From an uncultured Flavobacteriaceae bacterium (GTDB lineage: Bacteria; Bacteroidota; Bacteroidia; Flavobacteriales; Flavobacteriaceae), in NCBI GenBank assembly GCA_913065125.1, contig CAJYAG010000001.1, positions 558,001 to 622,000 on the forward strand: a stretch of 64,000 nt of DNA, given 5' to 3'. The notes under the pieces were generated by a model. The model was not told the origin of the DNA. It worked only from the letters and a program-made list of their open reading frames with translations, and made no database searches. Shown here piece after piece: positions 40,583-49,264 of this stretch. Every line of letters starts with the position of its first letter. Within the stretch, counting starts at the first letter, position 1. A program made the position numbers and the translations under genes.

Positions 40583-41383
40583 TTGAATACTTCTAAGAAA
40601 CATATCGTTTTAGAAACCAAAAATTTAACCATTGGCTATCAACAGAAAAAAGCAAAAAAAATAATTGCTTCTGATGTTAATTTAGCCATTGAAAAAGGGA
40701 AATTTATTGCCTTATTAGGAAAAAACGGAATCGGAAAATCGACTTTATTAAGAACCGTTTCTAAAGTTCAAAATCAATTAGCTGGAGACGTTTTTTTAAA
40801 TGATAAAAATCTAAATGAATTTAGCAATAAAGAATTGGCGACAAACTTAAGTTTGGTGTTAACAGAACGATTGCCCGAAAGTCAATTAACTGTTTTCGAA
40901 TTGATTGCACTTGGAAGACAACCCTATACAAATTGGATTGATACGTTGTCAGAAATAGACATTGAAAAGATAAATGTTGCTATTCAACTTACCGAAGTGG
41001 AACATTTAAAAGACCATCGATTTTATGAATTGAGCGACGGACAATTACAACGTGTTTTAATAGCAAGAGCTTTAGCGCAAGACACCGATGTTATCATTTT
41101 AGACGAACCAACTGCGCATTTAGACATGCATCATACGTATAAAATATTTCAGCTTTTAAAGAACTTAGTAGTAACAACTCAGAAAACAATTTTAATTTCT
41201 ACACATCAAATTAATTTAGCGATTGACATTGTTGATGAATTAATTATTATGAGTTCAAAAGATGTGTTTTCTGGAAAAACAGAAGATCTAATTGAGCAAA
41301 ATAAACTCGAAAATTTATTTCCAAAAGAAATCTTGAGTTTTAATAAAAGATTACGCCAATTCACCATCAGTAAAGACAATTAA
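40583..41383 (+). CDS. ABC importer ATPase, FecE/BtuD family
   Basis: The gene starts at a TTG that directly follows the permease stop codon. The 266-residue ATPase has Walker A LLGKNGIGKSTLL, Q-loop near SLVLTERLPESQLTV, signature LSDGQLQRVLIARALAQD, Walker B VIILDEPTAHLD and H-loop STHQ. LSDGQ is a variant of the usual LSGGQ, common in FecE-like proteins. It powers the permease encoded just upstream. No other start fits, because residues before Walker A are needed for the A-loop. Confidence 0.92.
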   Translation: MNTSKKHIVLETKNLTIGYQQKKAKKIIASDVNLAIEKGKFIALLGKNGIGKSTLLRTVSKVQNQLAGDVFLNDKNLNEFSNKELATNLSLVLTERLPESQLTVFELIALGRQPYTNWIDTLSEIDIEKINVAIQLTEVEHLKDHRFYELSDGQLQRVLIARALAQDTDVIILDEPTAHLDMHHTYKIFQLLKNLVVTTQKTILISTHQINLAIDIVDELIIMSSKDVFSGKTEDLIEQNKLENLFPKEILSFNKRLRQFTISKDN

Positions 41384-41449
41384 TTTTTTATATTTGAAGT
41401 GGTTACCTATAAAAAATAACAAATCAATCCAAACTATAACAATTACCAA

Positions 41450-42487
41450 ATGAAAAAATTAATTCTCTCTGCTAGCATTATTGCTTTATTGGTTTCATGT
41501 AGCACAAGTAAAAATGCATCTATAGATCCTAAAATAGATTATGCAGAAAAATACGCAGCAACAATTACAGAAAAAGATTTAGCAAAACATTTATTTATTT
41601 ACGCTTCTGATGAATTTGAAGGCAGAGAAACCGGAGAACTAGGACAGAAAAAAGCAGCAGCATATTTAAAGAAGTTTTATGTAGAACAAGGTATTGCATC
41701 TCCCTTGGGTGGCGATGATTATTACCAAAAAGTACCAGCTTCTTTTTTAAATAGCGGAAGAGCAAGAGGTTTAAAAGATTCTGAAAATGTGGTTGCATTT
41801 ATTAAAGGTTCTGAGAAACCTGACGAAATAATTGTTATTTCTGCACATTTAGATCACGAAGGAATAAAAGGTGGTAAAATTTATAATGGTGCAGATGATG
41901 ATGGATCTGGAACGGTTGCTGTATTAGAAATTGCAGAAGCATTTCAAAAGGCAGTAAAAGACGGAAAAAGACCAAAGCGTTCTGTGTTATTTTTACACGT
42001 AACTGGAGAAGAAAAAGGATTATTAGGTTCAAAATTTTATGTTGAAAATCCCATTTTTCCGATTGCAAACACGGTTGTTAATTTAAACATAGACATGGTT
42101 GGTAGAATTGACGATAGACATAAAGACAATCCTAACTTTGTGTATTTAATTGGTGCTGATAAATTAAGTACAGAATTGCATGATTTATCTGAAGCAATGA
42201 ATGCTAAATACACTAACATTTCTTTAGATTACAAATACAATGATGAAAATGATCCGAATCGTTTTTACTACAGATCAGATCATTATAATTTTGCAAAATA
42301 CAATGTGCCAATCATCTTTTATTTTAATGGTACACACGAAGATTATCACCAACACACAGATACGCCAGACAAAATTAATTACGATTTGTTAGAAAATAGA
42401 TCTCGTTTGGTTTTCCATACAGCTTGGGAAATTGCCAACAGAGAAAACAGATTAATTGTTGATAATGCAACTGAAGTAAAAGAATAA
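41450..42487 (+). CDS. M28-family zinc aminopeptidase lipoprotein
   Basis: A 345-residue lipoprotein (signal ALLVSCSTSK, Cys17). The M28 catalytic domain has zinc ligands in ISAHLDHEGIK, NGADDDGSGTVAVLEIAEAF, TGEEKGLLGSKFY and VNLNIDMVGRID; the final His lies in GTHEDYHQHTDTPDK. It probably releases N-terminal residues from peptides in the periplasm. Monocistronic, with a terminator just downstream. All catalytic residues appear intact. Confidence 0.93.
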   Translation: MKKLILSASIIALLVSCSTSKNASIDPKIDYAEKYAATITEKDLAKHLFIYASDEFEGRETGELGQKKAAAYLKKFYVEQGIASPLGGDDYYQKVPASFLNSGRARGLKDSENVVAFIKGSEKPDEIIVISAHLDHEGIKGGKIYNGADDDGSGTVAVLEIAEAFQKAVKDGKRPKRSVLFLHVTGEEKGLLGSKFYVENPIFPIANTVVNLNIDMVGRIDDRHKDNPNFVYLIGADKLSTELHDLSEAMNAKYTNISLDYKYNDENDPNRFYYRSDHYNFAKYNVPIIFYFNGTHEDYHQHTDTPDKINYDLLENRSRLVFHTAWEIANRENRLIVDNATEVKE

Positions 42488-42505
42488 TCTTCTTTTTAAG
42501 ATATT

Positions 42506-42540
42506 TAAAAACCTCGCTATTTGCGAGGTTTTTGTTTTTT
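42506..42540. terminator. bidirectional terminator
   Basis: The stem AAAAACCTCGC/GCGAGGTTTTT with loop TATTT lies between the M28 peptidase gene and holA, which converge. Confidence 0.9.
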
Positions 42541-42580
42541 AATTACTTCTATACTGATTTTTAATAAAAAAATAACTATA

Positions 42581-43585
42581 CTAATGCATGATTTTAAAAA
42601 GTAGCTCTTTTAAGATATCCGCTTGCGGCATTCCGTTGGCACCAACACCTTTACTTTTTACATCGGCCTCTCTTAGCAAGCCAATAATTTGAGATACTTT
42701 TCGCATCGGATAATTTTTAGCTGCAGTCACATAATCTCCAACAAAATATGGATTTACACCTAAACCTTTAGCAACACTCATTTTGTCTTTAGATTTTAAG
42801 CCGTGATATTGTAATACTTGCGTAAAAAAACTATTCAACAAAGAAATAGTCATCACAATTGGATTGTTCTTTGGGTTTTCTGCAAAATAATTGATGATTC
42901 TATTTGCTTTTACAATCTGCTTCTCTCCTACTGCTTTTCTCAATTCAAAATTATTAAAATCTTTAGAAATCCCTATATTTTCTTCGATATGTTGCGGTGT
43001 AATGATTGACTCTTTTGGTAAAATAGTTATTAGCTTTTCAAGCTCGTTGTTGATTTTACTCAAATCAGTTCCTAAAAACTCTACCAACATTAACGCCGCT
43101 TTTGGTTCAATTTTATAATTCCGACCGTTTAAAACTCTACGAATCCAATCAGAAACTTGATTGTCGTATAATTTTTTACTTTCAAAAATAACACCCGCTT
43201 TTTCAATTGCTTTGTATAATTTTTTACGTTTGTCTAACTTTTTGTACTTGTAATTGATGACCAAAACGGTAGTTGGTTGAATATTTTCTACATAAGAAAC
43301 CAACTTTTCTATCGATCTACTTAAATCTTGTGCTTCTTTAACAATAATAACTTGCTTTTCTGCCATCATCGGATAGCGTTTCGCAGAAGATGCTATTTCT
43401 TCTATAGAAACATCTCTACCGTACATGACAACTTGATTAAAACCTTTTTCGGCTTCATCCAACACGGTAGCTTCTATTAAATCGGAAATTCTATCAATAT
43501 AATATGCTTCTTCACCCATTAAAAAATAAATAGGTTTTACATTTCCGTTTTTAATATCGCTTACAATAGAATTTATTTCGTTCAT
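42581..43585 (-). CDS. holA: DNA polymerase III subunit delta
   Basis: This 334-residue clamp-loader subunit has the delta-family pattern: N-terminal KPIYFLMGEEAYYIDRISDL, KRYPMMAEKQVIIVKEAQDL, the domain III helices and LREADVKSKGVGA. It opens the beta clamp within the clamp-loader complex. The start is 17 bases from the divergent HsdR-N-like gene. Full length. Confidence 0.93.
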   Translation of the reverse strand: MNEINSIVSDIKNGNVKPIYFLMGEEAYYIDRISDLIEATVLDEAEKGFNQVVMYGRDVSIEEIASSAKRYPMMAEKQVIIVKEAQDLSRSIEKLVSYVENIQPTTVLVINYKYKKLDKRKKLYKAIEKAGVIFESKKLYDNQVSDWIRRVLNGRNYKIEPKAALMLVEFLGTDLSKINNELEKLITILPKESIITPQHIEENIGISKDFNNFELRKAVGEKQIVKANRIINYFAENPKNNPIVMTISLLNSFFTQVLQYHGLKSKDKMSVAKGLGVNPYFVGDYVTAAKNYPMRKVSQIIGLLREADVKSKGVGANGMPQADILKELLFKIMH

Positions 43586-43590
43586 TTTCT

Positions 43591-43598
43591 TACTTTTG
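43591..43598 (+). promoter_or_regulatory. -7 box of the HsdR-N-like gene
   Basis: TACTTTTG (TAnnTTTG) ends 4 bases before the ATG at 43603, so the transcript would be leaderless. The -33 region would fall inside holA. Confidence 0.5.
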
Positions 43599-43602
43599 AT
43601 TG

Positions 43603-44046
43603 ATGCAAAAACTCAATCTTCCAACTTATTCTTTCAAACTCAAAAGTAACGAAAAACATACGCTTATTTTTGATAATTTGAGAAAAAAATATTTTGTCTT
43701 AACTCCAGAAGAATGGGTTCGACAACATTTTGTGCAATTTTTAATTGAGGAGAAAAAATACCCTATTTCTCTAATTGCTTTAGAAAAACAACTAACGATT
43801 AACAATCGTAAAAAAAGAACTGATATTTTAATCTTTAATACGGATGGAAATCCTGATATTATTGTAGAATGCAAAGCGCCACAAATTAAAATATCTCAAG
43901 ACACTTTTGATCAAATTGCGCGCTATAATTTAAAATTAAAAGCCAATTACTTAATTGTAACCAACGGATTGGAACATTTTTTCTGTAAAATGGATTTTGA
44001 AAACGAAACGTATATTTTCTTAAAAGACATTCCTAATTACCAATAG
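43603..44046 (+). CDS. HsdR N-terminal-like nuclease-fold protein (147 aa)
   Basis: The ATG at 43603 is used. The protein matches the N-terminal domain of type I restriction HsdR subunits (HSDR_N_2 type): LTPEEWVRQHFVQFLIEE leads into a PD-(D/E)xK core with D74 (RTDILIF), then E89-C-K91 in IIVECKAPQ. This is a putative nuclease site. No helicase domain, HsdM or HsdS gene is nearby, so it is a stand-alone domain rather than a restriction system. A position next to holA seems conserved in Bacteroidetes as far as I recall. The role could be DNA repair or replication. Confidence 0.85.
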   Translation: MQKLNLPTYSFKLKSNEKHTLIFDNLRKKYFVLTPEEWVRQHFVQFLIEEKKYPISLIALEKQLTINNRKKRTDILIFNTDGNPDIIVECKAPQIKISQDTFDQIARYNLKLKANYLIVTNGLEHFFCKMDFENETYIFLKDIPNYQ

Positions 44047-44088
44047 CAAATTAACAAATTGTTACCAATCAAATTCACTTTTAAAACG

Positions 44089-44096
44089 TAAGTTTG
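44089..44096 (+). promoter_or_regulatory. -7 box of the glycosyltransferase gene
   Basis: TAAGTTTG (TAnnTTTG) lies 5 bases before the TTG start codon. Confidence 0.4.
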
Positions 44097-44101
44097 CTGA
44101 C

Positions 44102-45100
44102 TTGAAAACTGCAGTCGTCATATTAAATTGGAACGGACAAAAATTGTTAGAACAATTTTTGCCATCTGTCATAAATTTTAGCTCAGAAGAAGCTACTATT
44201 TATGTTGCAGACAATGCTTCTACTGACAATTCAATTCGTTTTATCAAAGAGCAATATCCTTCTGTAAAAATTATTGAAAACACCATAAATGGAGGTTATG
44301 CAAAAGGGTATAACGATGCGTTACAATATGTTGAAGAAGATATTTATTGTTTATTAAATTCTGATATTGAAGTTACCGAGAATTGGTTAGCTCCGGTTAT
44401 CGAGGTGTTTAAAGAAGAAGAAAATACTGCGATCATTCAGCCAAAATTATTAGACTTTAAAAACAAAACAAAGTTTGAATATGCTGGTGCTGCAGGTGGA
44501 TTTATCGATTTATTTGGATACCCATATTGTAGAGGACGCGTTTTTAATCATTTAGAAACCGACAACAAACAATTTGATGCTATTTCTGAAATATTTTGGG
44601 CTTCTGGAGCTTGTTTGTTTATCCGTTCAAAAGTATATCATCAATTAGGAGGTTTTGACGAAGATTATTTTGCACATCAAGAAGAAATTGATTTGTGCTG
44701 GAGAACTCAAAATGAAGGTTTTCAAATAAAATATGTTGGCGCTTCTACGGTATATCATGTTGGTGGTGCAACGTTACAAGAAACAAACCCGCAGAAAACA
44801 TTCTTAAATTTTAGAAATAGTTTACTAAATGTGGTTAAAAATGTGCCAAAAAAATGGTTTTTGTTTGTGATATTTTCTCGTTTAATTTTAGACGGGATTG
44901 CAGGAATTAAATTCATCTTCGAACTAAGACCAATACATACTTGGGCAATTATAAAAGCGCATTTTAGTTTTTACAGACACTTTAATCAATTTTTAAAGAA
45001 ACGTAAAAACCGTCAGAAAAAAATGGATTATAATTTACATACAAGTATTGTTTGGCAGTATTTCTTTTTAAAAAGAAAGAAGTTTGAGGATTTAAGGTAA
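44102..45100 (+). CDS. family 2 glycosyltransferase
   Basis: This 332-residue enzyme starts at a TTG (KTAVVILNWNGQKLLEQFL), with the GT-A nucleotide-binding fold. YVADNASTDNSIRFI, CLLNSDIEVTENWL (the DxD-like SDIE) and GACLFIRSKVYHQLGGFDED are typical of GT2. EEIDLCWRTQNEGFQI holds the catalytic-base region. The C-terminus has two hydrophobic segments and a basic tail, so it is probably membrane-associated. The rhamnosyl- or glucosyl-transfer target is unknown. Its end overlaps the converging SRPBCC gene by 9 bases. Confidence 0.9.
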   Translation: MKTAVVILNWNGQKLLEQFLPSVINFSSEEATIYVADNASTDNSIRFIKEQYPSVKIIENTINGGYAKGYNDALQYVEEDIYCLLNSDIEVTENWLAPVIEVFKEEENTAIIQPKLLDFKNKTKFEYAGAAGGFIDLFGYPYCRGRVFNHLETDNKQFDAISEIFWASGACLFIRSKVYHQLGGFDEDYFAHQEEIDLCWRTQNEGFQIKYVGASTVYHVGGATLQETNPQKTFLNFRNSLLNVVKNVPKKWFLFVIFSRLILDGIAGIKFIFELRPIHTWAIIKAHFSFYRHFNQFLKKRKNRQKKMDYNLHTSIVWQYFFLKRKKFEDLR

Positions 45101-45568
45101 AAGCACTTGCTTCCATTTTTCTGTTTCTGCAAATTCTTTAATTATTTGATTTCTTTCTTTTAAAAACTTGGTCATATATTTTTTAAGAAAAATGAAGTCT
45201 GCAAGTTTCCCTATAAAACCAAATGGAGATTTATAGTTAAATTTATCAATCATCAACGTTTTACCATCTATTTCTTTAAAAATATGTTCATGTTTAAAGC
45301 TTTTAAAAATTCCTTTTATCATTTCATCAACAAAATATTTAGGAGAATTGTAAGCCGTTATTTTAGTAGTTAAATTTTGGCTAAATCCTAAGTGTTTTGC
45401 TCTCCAAGTTACAAATTCATTTAAGCCTATTAATCCTGAAGTTTTTCCTGTAATTGCTTCTTCATTTGTTTTTACAGTAGAGATTTTATGTAAATCAATA
45501 CTTCTAGATAAATCAAAGACAATATTTATTGCAGCGTTTATTTCTGTTTCAATTACGATTATTGGCAT
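45092..45568 (-). CDS. SRPBCC family protein (second copy)
   Basis: A 158-residue helix-grip protein that starts PIIVIETEINAAINIVFDLS and ends with a C-terminal helix after NYKSPFGFIGKLADFIFLKK. This tail pattern matches the light-operon SRPBCC protein at 5959-6435 (YKIPFGFLG), so the two are paralogues. It binds an unknown hydrophobic ligand, if any. The gene overlaps the tsaC stop by one base on the same strand, and its end overlaps the glycosyltransferase gene by 9 bases. Confidence 0.85.
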   Translation of the reverse strand: MPIIVIETEINAAINIVFDLSRSIDLHKISTVKTNEEAITGKTSGLIGLNEFVTWRAKHLGFSQNLTTKITAYNSPKYFVDEMIKGIFKSFKHEHIFKEIDGKTLMIDKFNYKSPFGFIGKLADFIFLKKYMTKFLKERNQIIKEFAETEKWKQVLLP

Positions 45569-46188
45569 TACAAAATATCTAAACTCCCTTTTCCTTCTCT
45601 TAACACCGAAGGTTCTGCGGCTGTTAAATCGATTACTGTAGAAGCCTCATTATCTCCGTAACCGCCATCAATTACAATATCTACTTTGTCTTGCCACCTT
45701 TCGAAAATTAATTCTGGATCTGTATTGTATTCTAAAATATCATCATCACTATAAATAGAAGTAGAAACAATTGGATTGCCCAAAGTTCTCACAATTTCTA
45801 AAGCGATAGAATTATCTGGAACACGAATTCCCACTGTTTTTTTCTTTTTAAAAACATTTGGCAACGAATTAGATCCTGGTAAAATAAAGGTATAAGGTCC
45901 AGGCAACGCTCTTTTTAAAAGTTTATATGTTGCCGTATCGATTTGTTTAACGTAGTCTGATAAGTGACTTAAATCGTTGCAAACAAAAGAAAAATTAGCT
46001 TTATCTAATTTAACTCCTTTAATTTTAGCGATTTTTTCTAACGCTTTTGTGTTTGTAATATCGCAACCTAAACCATAAACGGTATCTGTTGGATAAATAA
46101 CCAATCCGCCATTTTGTAAAACTTTTACAACTTTGTCAATCTCTTTCGGATTTGGGTTTTCGCTATAAATTTTAATAAATTTTGCCAT
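45568..46188 (-). CDS. tsaC: L-threonylcarbamoyladenylate synthase (TsaC/Sua5 family)
   Basis: This 206-residue enzyme makes threonylcarbamoyl-AMP for the tRNA t6A modification. It has the YrdC fold with VYPTDTVYGLGCDITN, KANFSFVCNDLSHLSDYVK, LPGPYTFILPGSNSLP, VGIRVPDN and VSTSIYSDDD. The C-terminal Sua5 extension is missing, so the short TsaC/YrdC name fits. Downstream is the SRPBCC gene, overlapping by one base. Confidence 0.93.
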   Translation of the reverse strand: MAKFIKIYSENPNPKEIDKVVKVLQNGGLVIYPTDTVYGLGCDITNTKALEKIAKIKGVKLDKANFSFVCNDLSHLSDYVKQIDTATYKLLKRALPGPYTFILPGSNSLPNVFKKKKTVGIRVPDNSIALEIVRTLGNPIVSTSIYSDDDILEYNTDPELIFERWQDKVDIVIDGGYGDNEASTVIDLTAAEPSVLREGKGSLDIL

Positions 46189-46220
46189 TTTTTTTATCTT
46201 TTACTTCTAAAAGTAAAGTT

Positions 46221-46262
46221 AATAAAAAAGCTCAATAGAAAATCTATTGAGCTTTTTTATTA
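46221..46262 (-). terminator. terminator of the response-regulator operon
   Basis: The stem AAAAAAGCTCAATAG/CTATTGAGCTTTTTT lies 3' of the OmpR-family gene on the minus strand and upstream of tsaC. Confidence 0.88.
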
Positions 46263-46278
46263 CGTGAAGTTTATTTTT

Positions 46279-46974
46279 TTAATTTTCTACCAATCTAAAT
46301 CCTTCTCCATGAATATTTAAAATTTCAACATTTTCATCGGCTTTTAAATATTTGCGCAATTTAGCAATGTACACATCCATGCTTCGAGAAGTAAAGTAAT
46401 TATCGTCTCTCCAAATCTTTGTCAATGCTAATTCTCTTGGCATTAAATCGTTTTTATGAACGGCTAACATTTTTAATAGTTTGCTTTCTTTTGGAGATAA
46501 TTTTTGATTTTCTCCGCCATCAAAAGCCAAATGTCTTAATTTAGAATTGAAGAAGAATTTACCAATTGTAAATTCAAATTCATCCGATTCTTTATTGGTA
46601 TCAGATTCTTTTCTTTGTAAAATTGCTTTTATTTTAAATAACAACACTTCTGAATCGAAAGGTTTGTTTAAATAATCGTCTGCACCAACTTGATATCCTT
46701 TTAACACATCTTCTTTCATGGTTTTTGCAGTTAAGAAAATAATCGGTATTTCTTTGTTTGTAGCACGAATATCTGCTGCTAATGAGAACCCATCTTTACG
46801 TGGCATCATTACATCTAAAATACACAAGTCAAAATCGTTGTTTTTAAATTCGATTAAACCTTCAATTCCGTCTTTTGCATGTGTTATATTGTAATCGTGT
46901 AATGCTAAATAATCTTTTAAAACTGTTCCAAAATTTGGATCATCTTCAACTAATAATATTTTTTTACTTCCCAT
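46279..46974 (-). CDS. OmpR-family response regulator (RprY-like)
   Basis: This 231-residue regulator has a receiver domain with D10/D11 (LLVEDDPNF), phospho-acceptor D54 (LCILDVMMPRKDG) and K104 (LNKPFDSEVL). A winged-helix DNA-binding domain ends HGEGFRLVEN. It follows the sensor kinase with a 21-base gap, so the pair works as one system. The pair resembles Bacteroides RprX/RprY. No target genes are indicated by the sequence. Confidence 0.93.
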   Translation of the reverse strand: MGSKKILLVEDDPNFGTVLKDYLALHDYNITHAKDGIEGLIEFKNNDFDLCILDVMMPRKDGFSLAADIRATNKEIPIIFLTAKTMKEDVLKGYQVGADDYLNKPFDSEVLLFKIKAILQRKESDTNKESDEFEFTIGKFFFNSKLRHLAFDGGENQKLSPKESKLLKMLAVHKNDLMPRELALTKIWRDDNYFTSRSMDVYIAKLRKYLKADENVEILNIHGEGFRLVEN

Positions 46975-46995
46975 AATATTGATATTTTAATATTT

Positions 46996-48564
46996 TTAAA
47001 TTAATGGCAATTTTACCGTAAATGTACTTCCTTTATCTTTTTCACTATCTACAAAAACCGTTCCTTGGTGGTTTTCTACAATTTCTTTTACATAAGCTAA
47101 GCCTAAACCGTGCCCTTTTACATTATGAATATTTCCTTTATGTTCTCTATAAAACTTGTCAAATACATATTTCTGTGCATTTTTACTCATCCCAATTCCG
47201 TCATCTTTTATTTTTAACATAAAGAATTTAGAAGTGCTTTCTGTAAAAACTTCTATGTTGGGCTCATCGTGAGAGTATTTTAACGCGTTTTCTAGGATAT
47301 TAACTACAACATTGGTTAAGTGTAAATCATTTCCTAAAACCTCTGACTGTAACGCATGTAAATTTGTTGTAATATTCCCTTTTTGATCATTTACCAACAA
47401 ACGAACATGAGAAATTGCTTCTTCAACAATATCGTGCATATCAATTGCTGATTTATTAATGTCTATTTGATTTTTCTCTAGTTTAGAAATTCGCAACACA
47501 TTTTCTACTTGTGCGTGCATTCGCTTATTTTCTTCGCGAATCATTTTTACATATCGATTTACTTTTTCATTGTCGTTTATAATCTTCGGATTTCTTATCG
47601 CGTCTAAGGCTAAGTTTATTGTGGCAATCGGAGTTTTAAACTCGTGTGTCATATTATTGATAAAATCAGATTTTATTTCAGATATTTTTTTCTGTTTGAT
47701 AATTTGATATAACGAACTCGAAAAGGCAACGATAATAATGAATATAAAAAATACCGAAAGCAATAATATGTTAGAAATATCTCCTAAAATGTGCTCTTGT
47801 TGATTTGGAAAAGTAACATATAATTTAAATTTACTATCTCCGCTATCGTCTATAAACAAAGGAGAACCAATACTATTTGCTTTGTTAATTGTATAGTATC
47901 CCGATTTTAAATTAGTTAAATATCCATCAGAACTATACACGCCATATTTAAAATCGATATTGATTCCTCGTTTTGTGAATTCTTTTTTTAAGGTTGCATT
48001 TAAATCTCTGTTACTGATTCTTTGATGTATCGGAAAAGCAGATTTAAACACTTTAAATGCATCTTTAAAATACACTTCTTCAACATTTCTATATCTTTTA
48101 ATTGTTGTGAAAATTTGTGAGCTATTATTATTTGAAAAATCTGAATTTGCAGAAAATTTATTCGCGTTAAAAATATCTTCTCTACCCGTAATTCTCTTTA
48201 ACACCAAACTATCATTCTCTAAAAAATCTGCAGGAACTTTTATGTTTTGTTCCAAAACAGTTAAACTATACGATGTTATTTGTTTCCCTGTAGTATCAAT
48301 TTGTTGTAAAATAAAATTCCTTAATTCGTTACTAGAAACATTTTGTGTAACATCTAAATAAGGCTTTATTTTACGTTGAAATTCTGCATACTCTTTTTCT
48401 GCAACTTCCTCAGAAACACTTGTCAATGCGATTTGAACATCATTCAAAAATTGTTTCTTTTTTGCTTCAACCGCATTGCTAATCCAATACACTTGTACCG
48501 TTACAATTCCGATTAAAGAAAAGCTCATTAAAGCTACAATAAGGACAAACATTTTCTTACCCAT
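46996..48564 (-). CDS. sensor histidine kinase (RprX-like)
   Basis: This 522-residue membrane kinase has two transmembrane helices (about 8-28 and 263-284) around a periplasmic domain of about 235 residues. The HisKA box is MTHEFKTPIATINLALDA with H307. HATPase motifs follow: NVVNILENALKYS (N), IKDDGIGMSKNA (G1), FYREHKG (F) and GHGLGLAYVKEIV (G2). There is no HAMP or PAS domain. The periplasmic region is helical at the start and mixed later, so the signal is unknown. It acts with the response regulator 21 bases downstream. Confidence 0.94.
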   Translation of the reverse strand: MGKKMFVLIVALMSFSLIGIVTVQVYWISNAVEAKKKQFLNDVQIALTSVSEEVAEKEYAEFQRKIKPYLDVTQNVSSNELRNFILQQIDTTGKQITSYSLTVLEQNIKVPADFLENDSLVLKRITGREDIFNANKFSANSDFSNNNSSQIFTTIKRYRNVEEVYFKDAFKVFKSAFPIHQRISNRDLNATLKKEFTKRGINIDFKYGVYSSDGYLTNLKSGYYTINKANSIGSPLFIDDSGDSKFKLYVTFPNQQEHILGDISNILLLSVFFIFIIIVAFSSSLYQIIKQKKISEIKSDFINNMTHEFKTPIATINLALDAIRNPKIINDNEKVNRYVKMIREENKRMHAQVENVLRISKLEKNQIDINKSAIDMHDIVEEAISHVRLLVNDQKGNITTNLHALQSEVLGNDLHLTNVVVNILENALKYSHDEPNIEVFTESTSKFFMLKIKDDGIGMSKNAQKYVFDKFYREHKGNIHNVKGHGLGLAYVKEIVENHQGTVFVDSEKDKGSTFTVKLPLI

Positions 48565-48681
48565 TCTTCAAAAATATGCTTTCTTAAATGTTAATTAACG
48601 ATTTTAACGCATATTAACAAAAGTAGTGAGAATTTAAGAATATTTTAAGAAAAATACTAGATATATAAAAACTAAAGTTGG

Positions 48682-49263
48682 CTATTTTGTTAAATTATTA
48701 TGAATCTTCATAATTTGATCTAACAAGTTATCTGAGGTATTATTTCTAACGATGTAATTAGATAATAGTGCTTTTTTTGAATCTTTCCATTGACTATTAA
48801 TTCTAGCTTTTACCGCTGATTCTGTTGTGCTATCTCTTTTTATAACTCGCTCTATTCTTAAGTTTTCATCAGCTATAACAGTAATTATTTTATCACATAA
48901 AACAGCACTTGCATTTTCAAATAAAATGGCATTTTCGTAAAGCACATAATCTTTGTCTTTATTTGCTTTTACAAACGTTCTAAAGTGTTTATAAACTTCT
49001 GGATGTACAATTGAATTTAAACGTACTAATTTTTCTGGAGTAGAGAAAACTACATCAGCAATAAAAGCTCTATTTAATAGGCTTCCTTGATAGGCTTCCT
49101 CGCCAAATTCTCTACAGATTTGGTTTTTTATTATAGAAGAAGTTGTCATTAATTTTTTAGCTTCATCATCAGCAAAATACACGGCAATATTTCCTATTTT
49201 CTGGAATGCTCTTGCCACTGTAGATTTTCCACTTCCAATTCCGCCTGTTAAACCAACTACCAT
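48682..49263 (-). CDS. coaE: dephospho-CoA kinase
   Basis: This 193-residue P-loop kinase catalyses the last step of coenzyme A synthesis. The Walker A is GLTGGIGSGKSTVARAF. The CoA-domain motifs AVYFADDEAKKLM, LNSIVHPEVYKHFR and YENAILFENASAVLCDKIITV are present. Its start is 1 base after the YbbR gene stop on the same strand. Full length. Confidence 0.95.
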   Translation of the reverse strand: MVVGLTGGIGSGKSTVARAFQKIGNIAVYFADDEAKKLMTTSSIIKNQICREFGEEAYQGSLLNRAFIADVVFSTPEKLVRLNSIVHPEVYKHFRTFVKANKDKDYVLYENAILFENASAVLCDKIITVIADENLRIERVIKRDSTTESAVKARINSQWKDSKKALLSNYIVRNNTSDNLLDQIMKIHNNLTK

Positions 49264-49264
49264 C

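Noticed and set aside
43603..44046. Type I restriction system remnant
   Set aside because: No helicase, HsdM or HsdS fragments are adjacent, and the domain looks intact with its own promoter, so a stand-alone protein is more likely.
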